Below are positions 43,829-54,111 of a stretch of DNA of 64,000 nucleotides, one piece after another. Within the stretch, counting starts at the first letter, position 1, and every line of letters starts with the position of its first letter. The position numbers and the translations under genes are program-made. Source of the stretch: Aureimonas fodinaquatilis (GTDB taxonomy: Bacteria > Pseudomonadota > Alphaproteobacteria > Rhizobiales > Rhizobiaceae); assembly GCF_008369445.1 (NCBI RefSeq), contig NZ_VTWH01000001.1:1178001-1242000 (forward strand). Reading direction: 5' to 3'. Under the pieces are notes generated by a model, which saw nothing but the letters and a program-made list of their open reading frames with translations, was not told the origin of the DNA and ran no database searches.

Positions 43829-44182
43829 ATGACGATGGATCATCATGATGCGTATATTGCCGCCGCCCCGGAGCAGTTCCGCGCCATGTTGAGCCAATTG
43901 CGCGCCCAACTCTCGCGGGCGCTGCCGGACGCGACAGAAGTCATCAAATACAATATGCCCGGCTTTCAGATCGAGGAAACGATCATTGCGGGCTATGCGG
44001 CCTTCAGCAAACAGTGCGGCCTGTATGTCGATCCGGCAGCCATCGCCGCATATGCTGACGAAATCTCTTGCCTGAAACTCACGGCCACGAAGACCGGGGT
44101 TACATTCTCGGCAAAGCAGCCGATCACGGATGAGCTTGTGGAAAAACTGGCCGTCAGCTCGCGCAGACTCAAGGGCTTCTAG
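43829..44182 (+). CDS. DUF1801-family protein
   Basis: 117 aa from ATG 43829. It has MLSQLRAQLSRALPDATEVIKYNMPGF, shown here as RALPDATEVIKYNMPGF, then AGYAAFSKQCGLY and the LKLTATKTGVTF strand, as in DUF1801 (YdhG-like) proteins, which have a MutS-unrelated alpha/beta fold. The function is unknown. GGAAGG lies 13 bases before the start, somewhat far. It ends about 90 bases before rnpB. Confidence 0.78.
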   Translation: MTMDHHDAYIAAAPEQFRAMLSQLRAQLSRALPDATEVIKYNMPGFQIEETIIAGYAAFSKQCGLYVDPAAIAAYADEISCLKLTATKTGVTFSAKQPITDELVEKLAVSSRRLKGF

Positions 44183-44273
44183 CGCTGTTGGATCACTGAG
44201 CTCAAACCCCGGCTATCTGATGATTGCCGCACTGGTTGCTTGACATTTGGCGGCTGCCGCCACAGTTATCGCG

Positions 44274-44675
44274 CGCCAGTTGGCCGGGCGGCCGCTTCAC
44301 GTCAATGCCGAAAGGTGGCGGAAGAGGAAAGTCCGGGCTTCGCGGAGAAACGGTGCCGGGTAACGCCCGGCGAGGGTGACCTCAGGGAAAGTGCCACAGA
44401 AAGCAGACCGCCTTGAACCCGCTTGCGGGTTGTAAGGTAAGGGTGAAAGGGTGGGGTAAGAGCCCACCGCGTTTCTGGCAACAGAAATGGCAAGGTAAAC
44501 CCCACCGGAAGCAAGACCGAATAGGAACGGCGTGGCAGCTTGCTGCCGGTCTTCTCCGGATTATGCCGTTCGGGTAGGTTGCTAGAGGCGCAGCGTAAGT
44601 TGCGTCCCAGAGGAATGGTCGTCGCATGGCCCCCGGGCCATGGCACAGAACCCGGCTTATAGGCCAACTGGCTCC
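44274..44675 (+). ncRNA. rnpB: RNase P RNA (class A)
   Basis: The conserved 5' element GAGGAAAGTCCGGGCT is at 44324-44339. Further class A signatures follow, including ACAGAAA and TAAGGGTGAAAGGGT in the middle and AGAACCCGGCTTATAGGCC near the 3' end. The 5' end GCCAGTTGGCC pairs with GGCCAACTGGC (44662-44672), closing the long-range helix. This RNA is the catalytic part of RNase P, which trims tRNA 5' ends. Length about 400 nt is normal. A T-rich stretch (CTTTGATTTTTTG) after the end may serve termination. Confidence 0.96.
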
Positions 44676-45023
44676 TTTGATTTTTTGTATGGGATAACGC
44701 CCCACCGGGGCGAAGTCTTTGGTGCGCCTTGTTAACCATTTGATAAATTTATAAAAAGTAAATTCCGGCCTGCGCTTGCTCCGGGCTGGATTCCATGCCT
44801 GTGGGGTGCTTTCCCATTGACGCCCAAGATGGCCCATGGTAAACGATTAGACAAAATCGGGGTCGTCGCCTGGGGCGGCATTCACATCATCAATCAATCA
44901 TTCCTGTTGCTGTGCGATGGGGTGGCGGTTCGTGTTCGGGCTGCTGGCGGGCTTTGTTTTGCCGTAAATCGAACGGGGGTTTGAATGTCGCAAAATCGGT
45001 TGAAAGGGCGGGTGTAGCGCTTG
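44676..45023. other. Leader region of the dcw cluster
   Basis: No gene is seen. The region contains a CtrA-like site (44732-44746), an AT-rich block at 44741-44760 and G-rich stretches (TGGGGTGGCGG at 44917, then GGGTTTG) nearer mraZ that could hold MraZ boxes, although no clean three-fold TGGGA array is visible. The main dcw promoter should lie here. Confidence 0.45.
44732..44746. promoter_or_regulatory. CtrA-like box upstream of mraZ
   Basis: TTAA-N7-ATAA, one mismatch from the CtrA consensus TTAA-N7-TTAA, with the favoured TTAACCAT left half. It sits about 280 bases before mraZ. Confidence 0.4.
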
Positions 45024-45464
45024 ATGAACCGGTTCCTGTCCAACGCCGTCAACAACATCGACTCGAAGGGGCGGGTGTCTGTGCCTGCAAGCTTCAGGCA
45101 GGTGCTGGCGGCTAAGGGCTTTGGCGAATTGTATGCGCTGCAATCGATCGGTCATCCGGCAATTGATGTGGGTGGCATGGATCTTCTGGAGCGGTATGAG
45201 GCGCGCATGGCGGCGGAGGACCCGTTTGGTGAAGCTTTTGCCGACATGTCGCTGTTTGCCTATGGCGACGGGGCGTTTTTGAAATTCGATGCCGAGGGGC
45301 GCATTACCGTGACGGATTTTATCCGCTCTCATACCGGCATTACTGACAAGGTGGTGTTTGTCGGTCGCAATGATTTCTTCCAGCTTTGGGAGCCGGAGCA
45401 GTTTGAGCAGCACCGGGCAGAGGCGCGTGCGCGCCTTCAGTCCATGCGGGCAGGCGGGCGCTGA
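45024..45464 (+). CDS. mraZ: Transcriptional regulator MraZ
   Basis: 146 aa from ATG 45024. Two SpoVT/AbrB-like swapped-hairpin domains are seen (residues ~6-55, [13 protein letters not shown]; ~80-125, [14 protein letters not shown]). MraZ is a DNA-binding repressor of its own cluster. The stop overlaps rsmH as TGATG. It is the first gene of the dcw cluster. Confidence 0.95.
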   Translation: MNRFLSNAVNNIDSKGRVSVPASFRQVLAAKGFGELYALQSIGHPAIDVGGMDLLERYEARMAAEDPFGEAFADMSLFAYGDGAFLKFDAEGRITVTDFIRSHTGITDKVVFVGRNDFFQLWEPEQFEQHRAEARARLQSMRAGGR

Positions 45465-46456
45465 TGGCTGAGGAGCGGCATATTCCTGTATTGCTGCAAG
45501 GCGTCATGGAGGCGCTTTCCGTTGCGCCCGACGATCTTGTGGTGGATGGCACTTTCGGTGCCGGCGGTTACAGCAGGGCAATTGTCGAGGCTGGCGGGCG
45601 TGTTGTTGCTATCGATCAGGATCCTGCTGTCATAGCCGCCGCAGGCCCGATATTGCACGAGCTCGCCGGGCGCCTGCGCCTGGTTGAGGGTCGTTTTTCC
45701 GATATGCGGGCCATTGCGGCAGAGCCGGTTGATGCGGTTGTGCTGGATATCGGCGTTTCATCCATGCAGATTGACACGCCGGAGCGGGGCTTTTCTTTCC
45801 AGAAGGATGGCCCGCTGGATATGCGGATGGGCGCATCCGGGCCGACGGCGGCAGATGTCGTCAATCGGCTCAAGGCTGGCGACCTGGCGCGTGTTCTTTC
45901 ATTCCTGGGCGAAGAGCGGCAGGCGGGGCGCATTGCCAGAGCTATTGAGGCGCGGCGTGCCGAGCGGCCATTTGAAACAACGCTTGATCTGGCAAATCTG
46001 GTTGGACGTGTTGTCGGGCGCAAGCCGCAGGACAAGATCGATCCGGCAACGCGGACATTTCAGGCGCTGCGCATCTACGTCAATGATGAACTGGGTGAAC
46101 TGGCGCATGCGCTTTTGGCAGCCGAAGCAATGTTGAAGCCGGGCGGCCGACTGGTTGTCGTGACGTTTCATTCGCTGGAAGACCGGATTGTGAAGCGCTT
46201 TCTGCGCGATCGTTCGCAGGCTGCGTCCGGCTCCCGGCACATGCCCGACCTTGCGCAGGAAAGCGCGACTTTCGCCACACGCAACAAGGCGGAAACCGGT
46301 TCTCCGGAAGAAATTGCGCTGAACCCGCGTGCGCGTTCGGCCAAGTTGCGCTGGGCGGTTCGCACTGCGGCCCCTGCGCGAGCGGGAGATGATATGTCGA
46401 GCTTTTTTGATTTTCCCGCGCTTGCTGCGTTGCCGCAAACAGGAGTTGTACGCTGA
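45464..46456 (+). CDS. rsmH: 16S rRNA (cytosine-1402-N4)-methyltransferase RsmH
   Basis: 330 aa, formerly MraW. It starts with [13 protein letters not shown], has the SAM loop [21 protein letters not shown], the [16 protein letters not shown] motif, PLDMRM and [13 protein letters not shown] with [10 protein letters not shown] at the end. It methylates C1402 of 16S rRNA. It overlaps mraZ and ftsL by one base each. Confidence 0.96.
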   Translation: MAEERHIPVLLQGVMEALSVAPDDLVVDGTFGAGGYSRAIVEAGGRVVAIDQDPAVIAAAGPILHELAGRLRLVEGRFSDMRAIAAEPVDAVVLDIGVSSMQIDTPERGFSFQKDGPLDMRMGASGPTAADVVNRLKAGDLARVLSFLGEERQAGRIARAIEARRAERPFETTLDLANLVGRVVGRKPQDKIDPATRTFQALRIYVNDELGELAHALLAAEAMLKPGGRLVVVTFHSLEDRIVKRFLRDRSQAASGSRHMPDLAQESATFATRNKAETGSPEEIALNPRARSAKLRWAVRTAAPARAGDDMSSFFDFPALAALPQTGVVR

Positions 46457-46812
46457 TGCTGAGGCCACTTGATATAGTGTTGGTTGCTGTAATGCTGGGC
46501 GCGGCCACCTGGACATTCAGCATCAAGCATGAGGCGGAAGCGGTTGAGGAAGCTCTGCGCGATGTGGACCGGCGCATAGGGCTGGAGCGGGACACGATTT
46601 CGCTGCTGGAGGCGGACTGGAGTCTGTTGAACCAGCCTTACCGGCTGCAGCGGCTGGCCAATGCTTTTTCGAGCGATCTTTCGCTTGTACCAATCACCCC
46701 GGAACAGATTGTCGGTCCTGAGGAACTGCCCTCGGAGCCTGTTCCGGTGATGCCTGAAGCCAATGACAGAAACGCTGGCCTGATCGCCAGAAACGGGAGT
46801 GTCGTACAATGA
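46456..46812 (+). CDS. ftsL: Cell division protein FtsL
   Basis: 118 aa with a single N-terminal transmembrane segment (LDIVLVAVMLGAATWTFSI) and a heptad-like coiled coil (~25-70, with EAEAVEEALRDVDRRIGLER). The C-terminal half is Pro/Glu-rich. FtsL joins FtsB and FtsQ in activating FtsWI at the septum. Sequence conservation is low in this family, so the assignment rests on position between rsmH and ftsI, size and topology. It overlaps ftsI by ATGA. Confidence 0.88.
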   Translation: MLRPLDIVLVAVMLGAATWTFSIKHEAEAVEEALRDVDRRIGLERDTISLLEADWSLLNQPYRLQRLANAFSSDLSLVPITPEQIVGPEELPSEPVPVMPEANDRNAGLIARNGSVVQ

Positions 46813-48530
46813 TGGCATTCTGGAAAAAAGCCGCCAAGACAAAGCCGCCAGAGGATGTATCGCCGGCCGAGTGTCTGCGCCGCAGGCGCCGGGTCGAGCC
46901 GTTGCGCAACCGGCCACGTTTCGTTTTGGCAATCGGCATGTTCTGCGCCGTTTATGCGGTTATTGGCGGGCGGCTGCTGTTCTGGGGTGTTGCGCCAGAT
47001 GAGGCGGCTGCCTACAGCGCTATGCGGCACGACGGATCTGCGCCGCGTCCCGATTTGATCGACCGCAATGGCGAAGTGCTGGCAACGGATATTCGCAGTG
47101 CCTCGCTGTTTGCCGAGCCGCGCAAGGTGGTTGATGCTGATGAGGCGACAGAGCTGCTGCTGAGTGTGCTTCCGGACATGAATCCGAAATTTCTGCACAA
47201 TCGCCTTTCCGGCACCAGCGGCTTTGCTTGGTTGAAGCGTGACATCACGCCCGCACAAATGCAGGCCATTCACATGCTGGGTATTCCCGGTGTTGGCTTT
47301 CGCACCGAAAAGCGCCGTTTCTACCCTGGCGGCAACACTGCCTCGCATGTGGTTGGCCATGTCAATATCGACAATCAGGGCATTGCCGGCATGGAAAAAT
47401 ACGTCGATGACAGCGGTTATCGCGCGTTGCAAAATGCTGGTCTGGCTTTTGGCACGGACCTGGAGCCTGTTGAGTTGTCGCTGGATGTGCGTGTTCAGCA
47501 TGTGGTGCGCGACGAGCTTGCAGCGGCCATGGAAAAATATCAGGCCATTGCAGCAGGATCGGTTATTCTGGACGTGGAAACGGGCGAAGTCGTTGCCATG
47601 GCGTCATTGCCTGATTACGACCCGAACAATCCTGTCGATGCGCTGAAAAAGGAAAATCTCAACCGCATGTCAGCGGGTACCTTCGAGATGGGGTCCACCT
47701 TCAAGGCATTCACAACCGCCATGGCGCTGGACAGCGGCAAAGTGCGCATTACGGATTCGTTTGACGCACGTGCGCCGATCCGTATCGGCGGCTTCACCAT
47801 TTCAGACTATCGCGGAAAGAACCGGGTTCTGACTGTCCCGGAAATCTTCATGTATTCTTCCAACATTGGCACTGCACGTCAGGCAGATGCCGTGGGTGTG
47901 GCCGAGCACAAAAGCTTCCTGACCCGGCTGGGCCTGTTGAGCCGCATGCAGACAGAGTTGCCGGAAGTGGCGATGCCAACGCAGCCGCGTGAATGGAAGA
48001 AGATCAACTCCATTACCATTTCGTTCGGCCATGGTGTTTCCACAACGCCATTACAGACCGCCGTTGCGGCGGCGGCGCTGGTGAATGGCGGCTATTTGAT
48101 TCCACCGACATTCCTGCCACGATCCAAGGCAGATGCAGATGCCATGAAAGTTCCGGTCATCAGCCAGCGCACGTCGGATGAAATGCGCTATTTGTTCCAC
48201 CTGAATGGCGAGCAAGGCTCTGGCCGTTCCGCCAACGTGGCGGGCTATGACGTGGGTGGCAAAACCGGAACGGCTGAAAAGGTTGAGAATGGCCGTTACC
48301 AGCAAGGCAAGCGATTCAATGCCTATCTGGGCGCATTTCCGATGAGCAAGCCGCGCTATGTTGTGCTGGTGGTGCTGGACGAGCCACAGCGTGCGCCGGG
48401 GCAGCCTTTTGCCACCGCCGGTTGGAACGCTGCACCAACGGTGGCCAATATTGTGCGCCGTACAGCAACTTTTCTCGATGTACGGCCCAATTTCGGCGAA
48501 AAGAACCCGCAGCTTCTCGTGAGCTATTGA
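46809..48530 (+). CDS. ftsI: Septal peptidoglycan transpeptidase FtsI (PBP3)
   Basis: 573 aa class B penicillin-binding protein. It has one N-terminal membrane segment (FVLAIGMFCAVYAVIGG at ~38-54), a pedestal domain to ~230, and a transpeptidase domain with MGSTFKAF (active-site Ser and Lys), YSSNIGTA (SxN) and GGKTGTAEK (KTG). It crosslinks septal peptidoglycan with FtsW. The end is followed by a hairpin and a repeat copy before murE. Confidence 0.96.
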   Translation: MMAFWKKAAKTKPPEDVSPAECLRRRRRVEPLRNRPRFVLAIGMFCAVYAVIGGRLLFWGVAPDEAAAYSAMRHDGSAPRPDLIDRNGEVLATDIRSASLFAEPRKVVDADEATELLLSVLPDMNPKFLHNRLSGTSGFAWLKRDITPAQMQAIHMLGIPGVGFRTEKRRFYPGGNTASHVVGHVNIDNQGIAGMEKYVDDSGYRALQNAGLAFGTDLEPVELSLDVRVQHVVRDELAAAMEKYQAIAAGSVILDVETGEVVAMASLPDYDPNNPVDALKKENLNRMSAGTFEMGSTFKAFTTAMALDSGKVRITDSFDARAPIRIGGFTISDYRGKNRVLTVPEIFMYSSNIGTARQADAVGVAEHKSFLTRLGLLSRMQTELPEVAMPTQPREWKKINSITISFGHGVSTTPLQTAVAAAALVNGGYLIPPTFLPRSKADADAMKVPVISQRTSDEMRYLFHLNGEQGSGRSANVAGYDVGGKTGTAEKVENGRYQQGKRFNAYLGAFPMSKPRYVVLVVLDEPQRAPGQPFATAGWNAAPTVANIVRRTATFLDVRPNFGEKNPQLLVSY

Positions 48531-48539
48531 TGGTGATTC

Positions 48540-48561
48540 CCGGCAGGCACAAGCCTGCCGG
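48540..48561 (+). terminator. Perfect hairpin between ftsI and murE
   Basis: 9-bp stem CCGGCAGGC / GCCTGCCGG (48540-48548, 48553-48561) with loop ACAA, 10 bases after the ftsI stop. It has no T-run, so it may be an attenuator or mRNA-stabilising stem rather than a full terminator. Confidence 0.5.
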
Positions 48562-48603
48562 TTCTGCCGCCACCAACCGCGTTCGAATTTTCGACAAGAC
48601 ATG

Positions 48604-48697
48604 GCATTCCCGGTTGAAACGAAATCGCTTCAACAGCAGGACAGTGCGATAGAACAACAAGCAGCGCTTCAGGTGATCGAAGATCGCATGGAGCGCT
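48604..48697 (-). repeat. Dispersed repeat copy 7 (reverse orientation)
   Basis: Hairpin B comes first (GCATTCCCGGTTGAAACG at 48604, ending GGACAGTGC at 48647) and hairpin A second, with arms AGCGCT (48663-48668) and AGCGCT (48692-48697). This is the reverse complement order of copies 1 and 3-5. It separates ftsI from murE. Confidence 0.75.
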
Positions 48698-48714
48698 CTA
48701 GTGGATGGTAGCCG

Positions 48715-50166
48715 ATGAAGCTTTCCGACCTTTGCCAGAACCTGATTTCCGTGCCTGCCGGGGCAGAGAACCTGACCATAGGCGGTTTGACGGCAGATTC
48801 CAGAAAGGTCGTGCCTGGATTTCTGTTTGCCGCTTTGGCTGGAACGCGGGCCGATGGCAGCGCCTATATTGAAGAGGCCGTCAGCCGCGGCGCCATCGCA
48901 GTGTTAACGGCTGAAGGCGCAGATGTGTCGCCCGGCATTGTGCATATTCGGGCCAAAGACCCACGACATGTGCTGGCCATTATGGCGGCGCGTTTCCATG
49001 AACGCCAACCGCAGACCATTGTTGCCGTTACCGGCACCAGTGGCAAAACGTCAGTTGCGGCTTTTACCCGGCAGATATGGCAGACGGCAGGCAATGCCGC
49101 GGCTTCAATTGGCACAACCGGCGTGCGCAGTCCGACACGCGATGATTATGGCACGCTGACCACGCCCGATCCGGTGGATCTGGCGCTGTTGCTGCGCGAA
49201 CTGGCAGATGAGGGTGTAACCCATGCTGCGATGGAAGCATCCAGCCACGGGCTGACACAAAGGCGGCTGGATGGGGTGCGGCTGGCGGCTGGCGGTTTTA
49301 CCAATCTTGGCCGCGACCACATGGATTACCACCCCACGGTGGAACACTATTTCGAATCCAAGATGCGGCTGTTTGATACGCTGCTGCCAAAAACTGCGCC
49401 TGCGGTTGTTTTTGCCGACGATCAGTGGTCTGCGGCAGCGATCGATGCAGCTTCCCGCGCAGGGTTGAACGTGCACACCGTTGGCCGTAACGGCAATTTG
49501 CTGAAGTTGAAGCGGCTGGAGCATGAGCGTCACAGGCAAATTGGCGAGATCGAAGCCGAAGGGCGGCTCTTCCGAATTGTTCTGCCATTGGCCGGTGAAT
49601 TTCAAATGGCCAATGCGCTGGTTGCAGCGGGCCTGGCCATTGCCAGCGGAACTCCGGTGCAAACAGCATTGGCTGCGCTTGAGCATTTGCAAGGTGCACC
49701 GGGACGGCTTGATCTGGCAGGCACCGCGCGTGGCGGCGTGCCAGTGTTTGTTGACTATGCACACAAACCGGAAGCACTGGAAAACGTGCTGGCGTCTGTG
49801 CGCCCGTTTACCACTGGCAAGGTCATTGTTGTGTTTGGTTGCGGCGGGGACAGAGACAAGCTGAAACGGCCTATTATGGGCGAAATTGCTACGAGGCTGG
49901 CTGACGTGGTGATTGTGACAGATGACAATCCGCGCTCGGAAGTGGCAGAGGTTATTCGCGCAGAAATTCTTGCGGCGGCGCCGGGGGCTTTGGAAATTGG
50001 CGATCGTCGCACCGCCATCCGGCAGGCAGTTGCCGCCGCAGAGGCAGGGGATACAGTTATTGTTGCTGGCAAAGGCCACGAGATTGGCCAGACCATAGGC
50101 ACTCAGACCCAGCATTTCAGCGATATCGAGGAAGTGCGCGCCGCAATTTCGGAGATTGGTCAATGA
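48715..50166 (+). CDS. murE: UDP-MurNAc-tripeptide ligase MurE (meso-DAP type)
   Basis: 483 aa. The ATP loop is [12 protein letters not shown], with DYAHKPEAL in the C-terminal domain and DNPRSE, the DNPR signature of meso-diaminopimelate-adding enzymes. It adds the third residue to UDP-MurNAc-L-Ala-D-Glu. The start has GGATGG just upstream. The end overlaps murF by ATGA. Because of the hairpin and repeat upstream, it may begin a second transcription unit in the cluster. Confidence 0.96.
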   Translation: MKLSDLCQNLISVPAGAENLTIGGLTADSRKVVPGFLFAALAGTRADGSAYIEEAVSRGAIAVLTAEGADVSPGIVHIRAKDPRHVLAIMAARFHERQPQTIVAVTGTSGKTSVAAFTRQIWQTAGNAAASIGTTGVRSPTRDDYGTLTTPDPVDLALLLRELADEGVTHAAMEASSHGLTQRRLDGVRLAAGGFTNLGRDHMDYHPTVEHYFESKMRLFDTLLPKTAPAVVFADDQWSAAAIDAASRAGLNVHTVGRNGNLLKLKRLEHERHRQIGEIEAEGRLFRIVLPLAGEFQMANALVAAGLAIASGTPVQTALAALEHLQGAPGRLDLAGTARGGVPVFVDYAHKPEALENVLASVRPFTTGKVIVVFGCGGDRDKLKRPIMGEIATRLADVVIVTDDNPRSEVAEVIRAEILAAAPGALEIGDRRTAIRQAVAAAEAGDTVIVAGKGHEIGQTIGTQTQHFSDIEEVRAAISEIGQ

Positions 50167-51623
50167 CAGAACCGCTATGGACGGGCGAGGCGATTCTGGC
50201 AGCAACGGGCGGCCGTCCGATCGGCAATATGCCTGAATCCATAACGGGTGTTTCCATTGACACCCGCACGGTCAAACCAGGCGAGGCATTTTTTGCCATC
50301 AAGGGTGAGCGGTTCGACGGCCATGACTTTTTAAGCGCGGCAGTTGCCAGCGGCGCATCACTGCTGGTTGTGTCGGAAAAGCGTTTGCCGGCGCTGGCGC
50401 GTTTTTCCATTCCGTTGCTGGTGGTGGATGATGTGCTCAAGGCAATGGAGCGGCTGGCTGTCGTAGCGCGCATGCGCACCCGTGCCAATGTCATTGCCAT
50501 TACTGGCAGCGTAGGCAAAACCACCACCAAGGAAGCTTTGCGTCATGCGCTTGCCGCCTGCGGCACCGTGCATGCTTCGGCGGCCTCCTTTAACAATCAC
50601 TGGGGTGTGCCGCTGTCACTTGCCCGGCTGCCGGAAGATACAGATTTTGCAATTTTTGAAATTGGCATGAACCATCCGGGCGAAATTCGCCCGCTGGTCA
50701 AGCTGGTTCAGCCGCATGTGGCCATTGTTACGTTGATTGCGCCAGCGCATCTGGGGCATTTTCGCGATCTTCAGGAAATTGCAGAGGCAAAGGGCGAAAT
50801 TTTTGAAGGACTTGCCGCCGGTGGTGCTGCCATCGTCAATGCCGATGACCCGTTTGGCCCGCACCTTGCCAATATGGCGCGGGCGGCAGGGGCAATGCGG
50901 ATAACCAGTTTTGGCGAGGCCGCAACTGCAGAATACCGGCTGATGCGCTACCAGAAACTGGATGGCGGCAGCAGCATGGAAGCGCGCATTGACGGCGTGA
51001 ATGTGGATGTGCGGCTGGCTTCTGCCGGGCGGCACCTTGCACAAAATGTGCTTGCAGTGCTTGGCGCTGTTGATCTGGTGGGAGGCGATCTTGCCAGGGC
51101 AGCCGCTGCCCTGGCTGGCTGGAGAGCTGGAAAAGGGCGGGGCGCCCGCCATGATGCGGCTTTGCCGGATGGGGGCAGCTTCCAGGTGATCGACGAAAGC
51201 TACAACGCCAATCCTGCATCCATGCGCGCTTCAATTGCGGTATTGGCAAGCACGGAGCCGGGCCCTGGCGGGCGGCGTGTCGCCGTTATGGGTGATATGC
51301 TGGAGCTGGGCGAACATGCCGATCAGTTGCATGGAGAGCTTGCACAGCCGCTGGCAGAAGCGGCTGTGGATGCCGTGTTTCTTGTCGGTCCAGCCATTCG
51401 CGTGCTTGCAGATGCGCTGCAGGGGCAGATTGCCTGTCAATGGTTTGGCTCTGTTCAAGAGCTTCAGGCAAGGCTGAAAGAGTACTTGAAAGCAGGTGAT
51501 GTTGTGATGCTGAAAGCGTCCAACGGAATCGGCCTTGCAAGGGTGGTAGAGGGGTTAGTTGTTGCCAATGGACATGCGGATGAAGTTGCAACCCCTGAAA
51601 CATCTGCCCAGCCTGCGGGGTAA
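50163..51623 (+). CDS. murF: UDP-MurNAc-tripeptide D-alanyl-D-alanine ligase MurF
   Basis: 486 aa Mur ligase with ATP loop [46 protein letters not shown] and MGDMLELG motifs, all MurF-typical. It adds D-Ala-D-Ala to complete the pentapeptide precursor. It overlaps murE by 4 bases and is 3 bases before mraY. Two short Ala-rich insertions near 240 and 480 are unremarkable. Confidence 0.96.
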   Translation: MTEPLWTGEAILAATGGRPIGNMPESITGVSIDTRTVKPGEAFFAIKGERFDGHDFLSAAVASGASLLVVSEKRLPALARFSIPLLVVDDVLKAMERLAVVARMRTRANVIAITGSVGKTTTKEALRHALAACGTVHASAASFNNHWGVPLSLARLPEDTDFAIFEIGMNHPGEIRPLVKLVQPHVAIVTLIAPAHLGHFRDLQEIAEAKGEIFEGLAAGGAAIVNADDPFGPHLANMARAAGAMRITSFGEAATAEYRLMRYQKLDGGSSMEARIDGVNVDVRLASAGRHLAQNVLAVLGAVDLVGGDLARAAAALAGWRAGKGRGARHDAALPDGGSFQVIDESYNANPASMRASIAVLASTEPGPGGRRVAVMGDMLELGEHADQLHGELAQPLAEAAVDAVFLVGPAIRVLADALQGQIACQWFGSVQELQARLKEYLKAGDVVMLKASNGIGLARVVEGLVVANGHADEVATPETSAQPAG

Positions 51624-51626
51624 GTC

Positions 51627-52709
51627 ATGCTGACCTATCTTGCAAATCTGGCGGATGATGCTCAGATCTTCAACGTCTTTCGCTACATAACTTTTCGCAC
51701 CGGCGCGGCGATGATCACCTCCTTCATCGTCGTTTTTCTGTTTGGTCCTTCCATCATTGCCATGCTGCGTCTGCGGCAGGGTCGTGGTCAGCCCATTCGG
51801 GCAGATGGACCGCAAACACATTTCAAAAAAGCCGGCACGCCCACTATGGGTGGCCTGATGATCCTTTCAGGCGTAGTCGTGGCCACGCTGCTCTGGGCAG
51901 ATCTTGCCAATCTCTATGTCTGGGCAGTGCTTCTGGTCACGCTGGGCTTTGGTGCCATAGGCTTTTATGACGATTACCTGAAAGTCACGAAGCAGAGCCA
52001 TAAAGGGTTTTCCGGGCGCTCGCGTCTGGCACTGGAGTTTGTGATTGCCGGTCTGGCTTCGGCCATCATCGTCTATGCCGGAACGGATGGTCTGGCGACG
52101 TCTGTTCCAATGCCGTTTTTCAAACAATTTCTGCTGGATCTGGGTATTTTTTACATTGGTTTTGCGGCTTTTGTCATGGTTGGCTCCGGCAATGCGGTTA
52201 ACCTGACAGACGGGCTGGATGGGCTGGCGATTGTGCCGATCATGATTGCCGCCGCGGCGCTGGGGCTGATTGCCTATGTTGCCGGTAACGTCAACTTCGC
52301 CAACTATCTGCAGATACATTTCGTGCTGGGCACGGGTGAACTGGCAGTGCTCTGCGGTGCGGTGATTGGCGCAGGACTGGGCTTTCTTTGGTTCAACGCG
52401 CCGCCGGCGGCTATCTTTATGGGTGATACGGGGTCGCTGGCGCTTGGCGGCTTGACCGGTGCGGTCGCGGTGGCAACAAAGCACGAGCTGGTGCTGGCCA
52501 TTATTGGCGGTTTGTTCGTGATCGAGGCTCTCTCGGTGATTATCCAGGTTGCCAGTTTCAAGCTGACCGGCAAGCGCGTTTTTCTCATGGCGCCTATCCA
52601 TCACCATTTTGAAAAGCTTGGCTGGACGGAAAGTCAGGTCGTGGTCCGGTTCTGGATCATCGCTTTCATGCTGGCCTTTGTTGGTCTTTCAACCCTGAAG
52701 CTGCGGTAA
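51627..52709 (+). CDS. mraY: Phospho-MurNAc-pentapeptide transferase MraY
   Basis: 360 aa, about ten transmembrane helices. It contains [19 protein letters not shown] (the DDxxK region), [23 protein letters not shown] and the [12 protein letters not shown] histidine motif. It transfers phospho-MurNAc-pentapeptide to undecaprenyl phosphate, forming lipid I on the inner membrane. 4 bases before murD. Confidence 0.97.
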   Translation: MLTYLANLADDAQIFNVFRYITFRTGAAMITSFIVVFLFGPSIIAMLRLRQGRGQPIRADGPQTHFKKAGTPTMGGLMILSGVVVATLLWADLANLYVWAVLLVTLGFGAIGFYDDYLKVTKQSHKGFSGRSRLALEFVIAGLASAIIVYAGTDGLATSVPMPFFKQFLLDLGIFYIGFAAFVMVGSGNAVNLTDGLDGLAIVPIMIAAAALGLIAYVAGNVNFANYLQIHFVLGTGELAVLCGAVIGAGLGFLWFNAPPAAIFMGDTGSLALGGLTGAVAVATKHELVLAIIGGLFVIEALSVIIQVASFKLTGKRVFLMAPIHHHFEKLGWTESQVVVRFWIIAFMLAFVGLSTLKLR

Positions 52710-52713
52710 CTGT

Positions 52714-54108
52714 ATGATAGCAGCGCGCACATTCGCAGGGCAGGCAGTCGCCCTTTTTGGTTTGGGCGGCTCTGGCATGGCAACTGCTCAGGCCCTGGTT
52801 GCCGGCGGCGCAAATCTTGTGGCCTTTGATGATAACCCGGCCAGCGTTGAAGCGGCGGCGATTGCGGGAATTCCGACGGGGGATCTGCGCAATCTGGATT
52901 GGCAAGGGCTGGCGGCACTGGTGCTTTCACCGGGCGTGCCGTTGACACATCCGCAGCCGCACTGGTCAGCGGCGCTGGCAAATGAAGCGGCCGTGCCAAT
53001 CATTGGTGATGTGGAAATTTTCTCGCGGGAGCGGCAGGTGGCTGCGCCCGTTTCGCCCTTCATCGCGATAACCGGAACCAATGGCAAATCCACCACCACG
53101 GCGCTGATTGCCCATTGTTTGAAAGTCAGCGGGCGTGACACGCAACTTGGCGGCAATATCGGCGTTCCGGTCTTGACCCTCGATGCGCCGTCTGTGGACA
53201 AATTCTACGTGGTTGAGTGCTCCTCTTACCAGATTGATCTTGCCCCATCGCTTGCGCCGTCTGTTGGTGTGCTTCTGAACCTTTCTCCCGATCATCTGGA
53301 TCGGCATGGCTCCATGCAGCACTATGCTGACGTCAAGGAGCGGTTGCTGCAGCACGCCGGTGTGGCCGTGATTGGTGTCGATGACGAATTTTGCCGGGGA
53401 ATTGCAGCGCGGCTTGAAAGCAATGGCCGCAAAGTTTTGCGAATCTCACGCGCGGAGCTGCCGGATGACGGTTTCGGCTTTGATGGTCAGGCGGTGATCG
53501 GCCAAAGCGAGGGGCGGCAGACTGTCCGTTTTGATCTGACGGGCATTGGCTCTCTGCGCGGCAGGCACAATGGACAAAACGCTGCAGCAGCCATTGCGAC
53601 CTTGTTTGCTGTTGGCCTGAGTGAAGGCGAGATTGCCGCCGGGCTGACCAGTTTTCCGGGGCTGGTGCACCGCATGGAGCAGGTGGGACTGGTGAACAAG
53701 GTTTTGTTCATCAATGATTCCAAGGCCACCAATGCCGATGCAGCGGCGCCAGCGCTGGCCAGTTTCAAACGCCTGCACTGGATTGCCGGCGGGGTGCCGA
53801 AGGCTGGCGGAATTGAAACGCTGGAGCCGCTGTTCGGCCACGTTGCCAAGGCCTATCTGATTGGCGAAGCTGCAGATGACTTTGCCAGGACTCTTGGTAA
53901 ACGAATTCCTTACGAAATTTCCGGTACACTGGAGAAGGCCGTCGCAAGCGCTGCGCGTGACGCCGCCAATACCGGGCAGGACGAGGTGGTTTTACTGTCT
54001 CCGGCTTGCGCCAGTTTTGACCAGTTTCGTAACTTCGAAGTTCGGGGAGACGCGTTCCGCCTGGCGGTAACGCGAATTCCGGGAGTTCAGCTTTTCGCCA
54101 AAGGGTGA
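52714..54108 (+). CDS. murD: UDP-MurNAc-L-alanine D-glutamate ligase MurD
   Basis: 464 aa. The N-terminal nucleotide-binding fold is [16 protein letters not shown]. The ATP loop is [14 protein letters not shown], then [27 protein letters not shown] and [10 protein letters not shown], the usual MurD signatures. It adds D-Glu. It lies between mraY and ftsW with 3-4 base gaps. Confidence 0.96.
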   Translation: MIAARTFAGQAVALFGLGGSGMATAQALVAGGANLVAFDDNPASVEAAAIAGIPTGDLRNLDWQGLAALVLSPGVPLTHPQPHWSAALANEAAVPIIGDVEIFSRERQVAAPVSPFIAITGTNGKSTTTALIAHCLKVSGRDTQLGGNIGVPVLTLDAPSVDKFYVVECSSYQIDLAPSLAPSVGVLLNLSPDHLDRHGSMQHYADVKERLLQHAGVAVIGVDDEFCRGIAARLESNGRKVLRISRAELPDDGFGFDGQAVIGQSEGRQTVRFDLTGIGSLRGRHNGQNAAAAIATLFAVGLSEGEIAAGLTSFPGLVHRMEQVGLVNKVLFINDSKATNADAAAPALASFKRLHWIAGGVPKAGGIETLEPLFGHVAKAYLIGEAADDFARTLGKRIPYEISGTLEKAVASAARDAANTGQDEVVLLSPACASFDQFRNFEVRGDAFRLAVTRIPGVQLFAKG

Positions 54109-54111
54109 GCC

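Noticed and set aside
44732-44950. Classic three-fold TGGGA MraZ box array
   Set aside because: G-rich stretches occur before mraZ, but I could not find evenly spaced repeated boxes, so no MraZ site is annotated.
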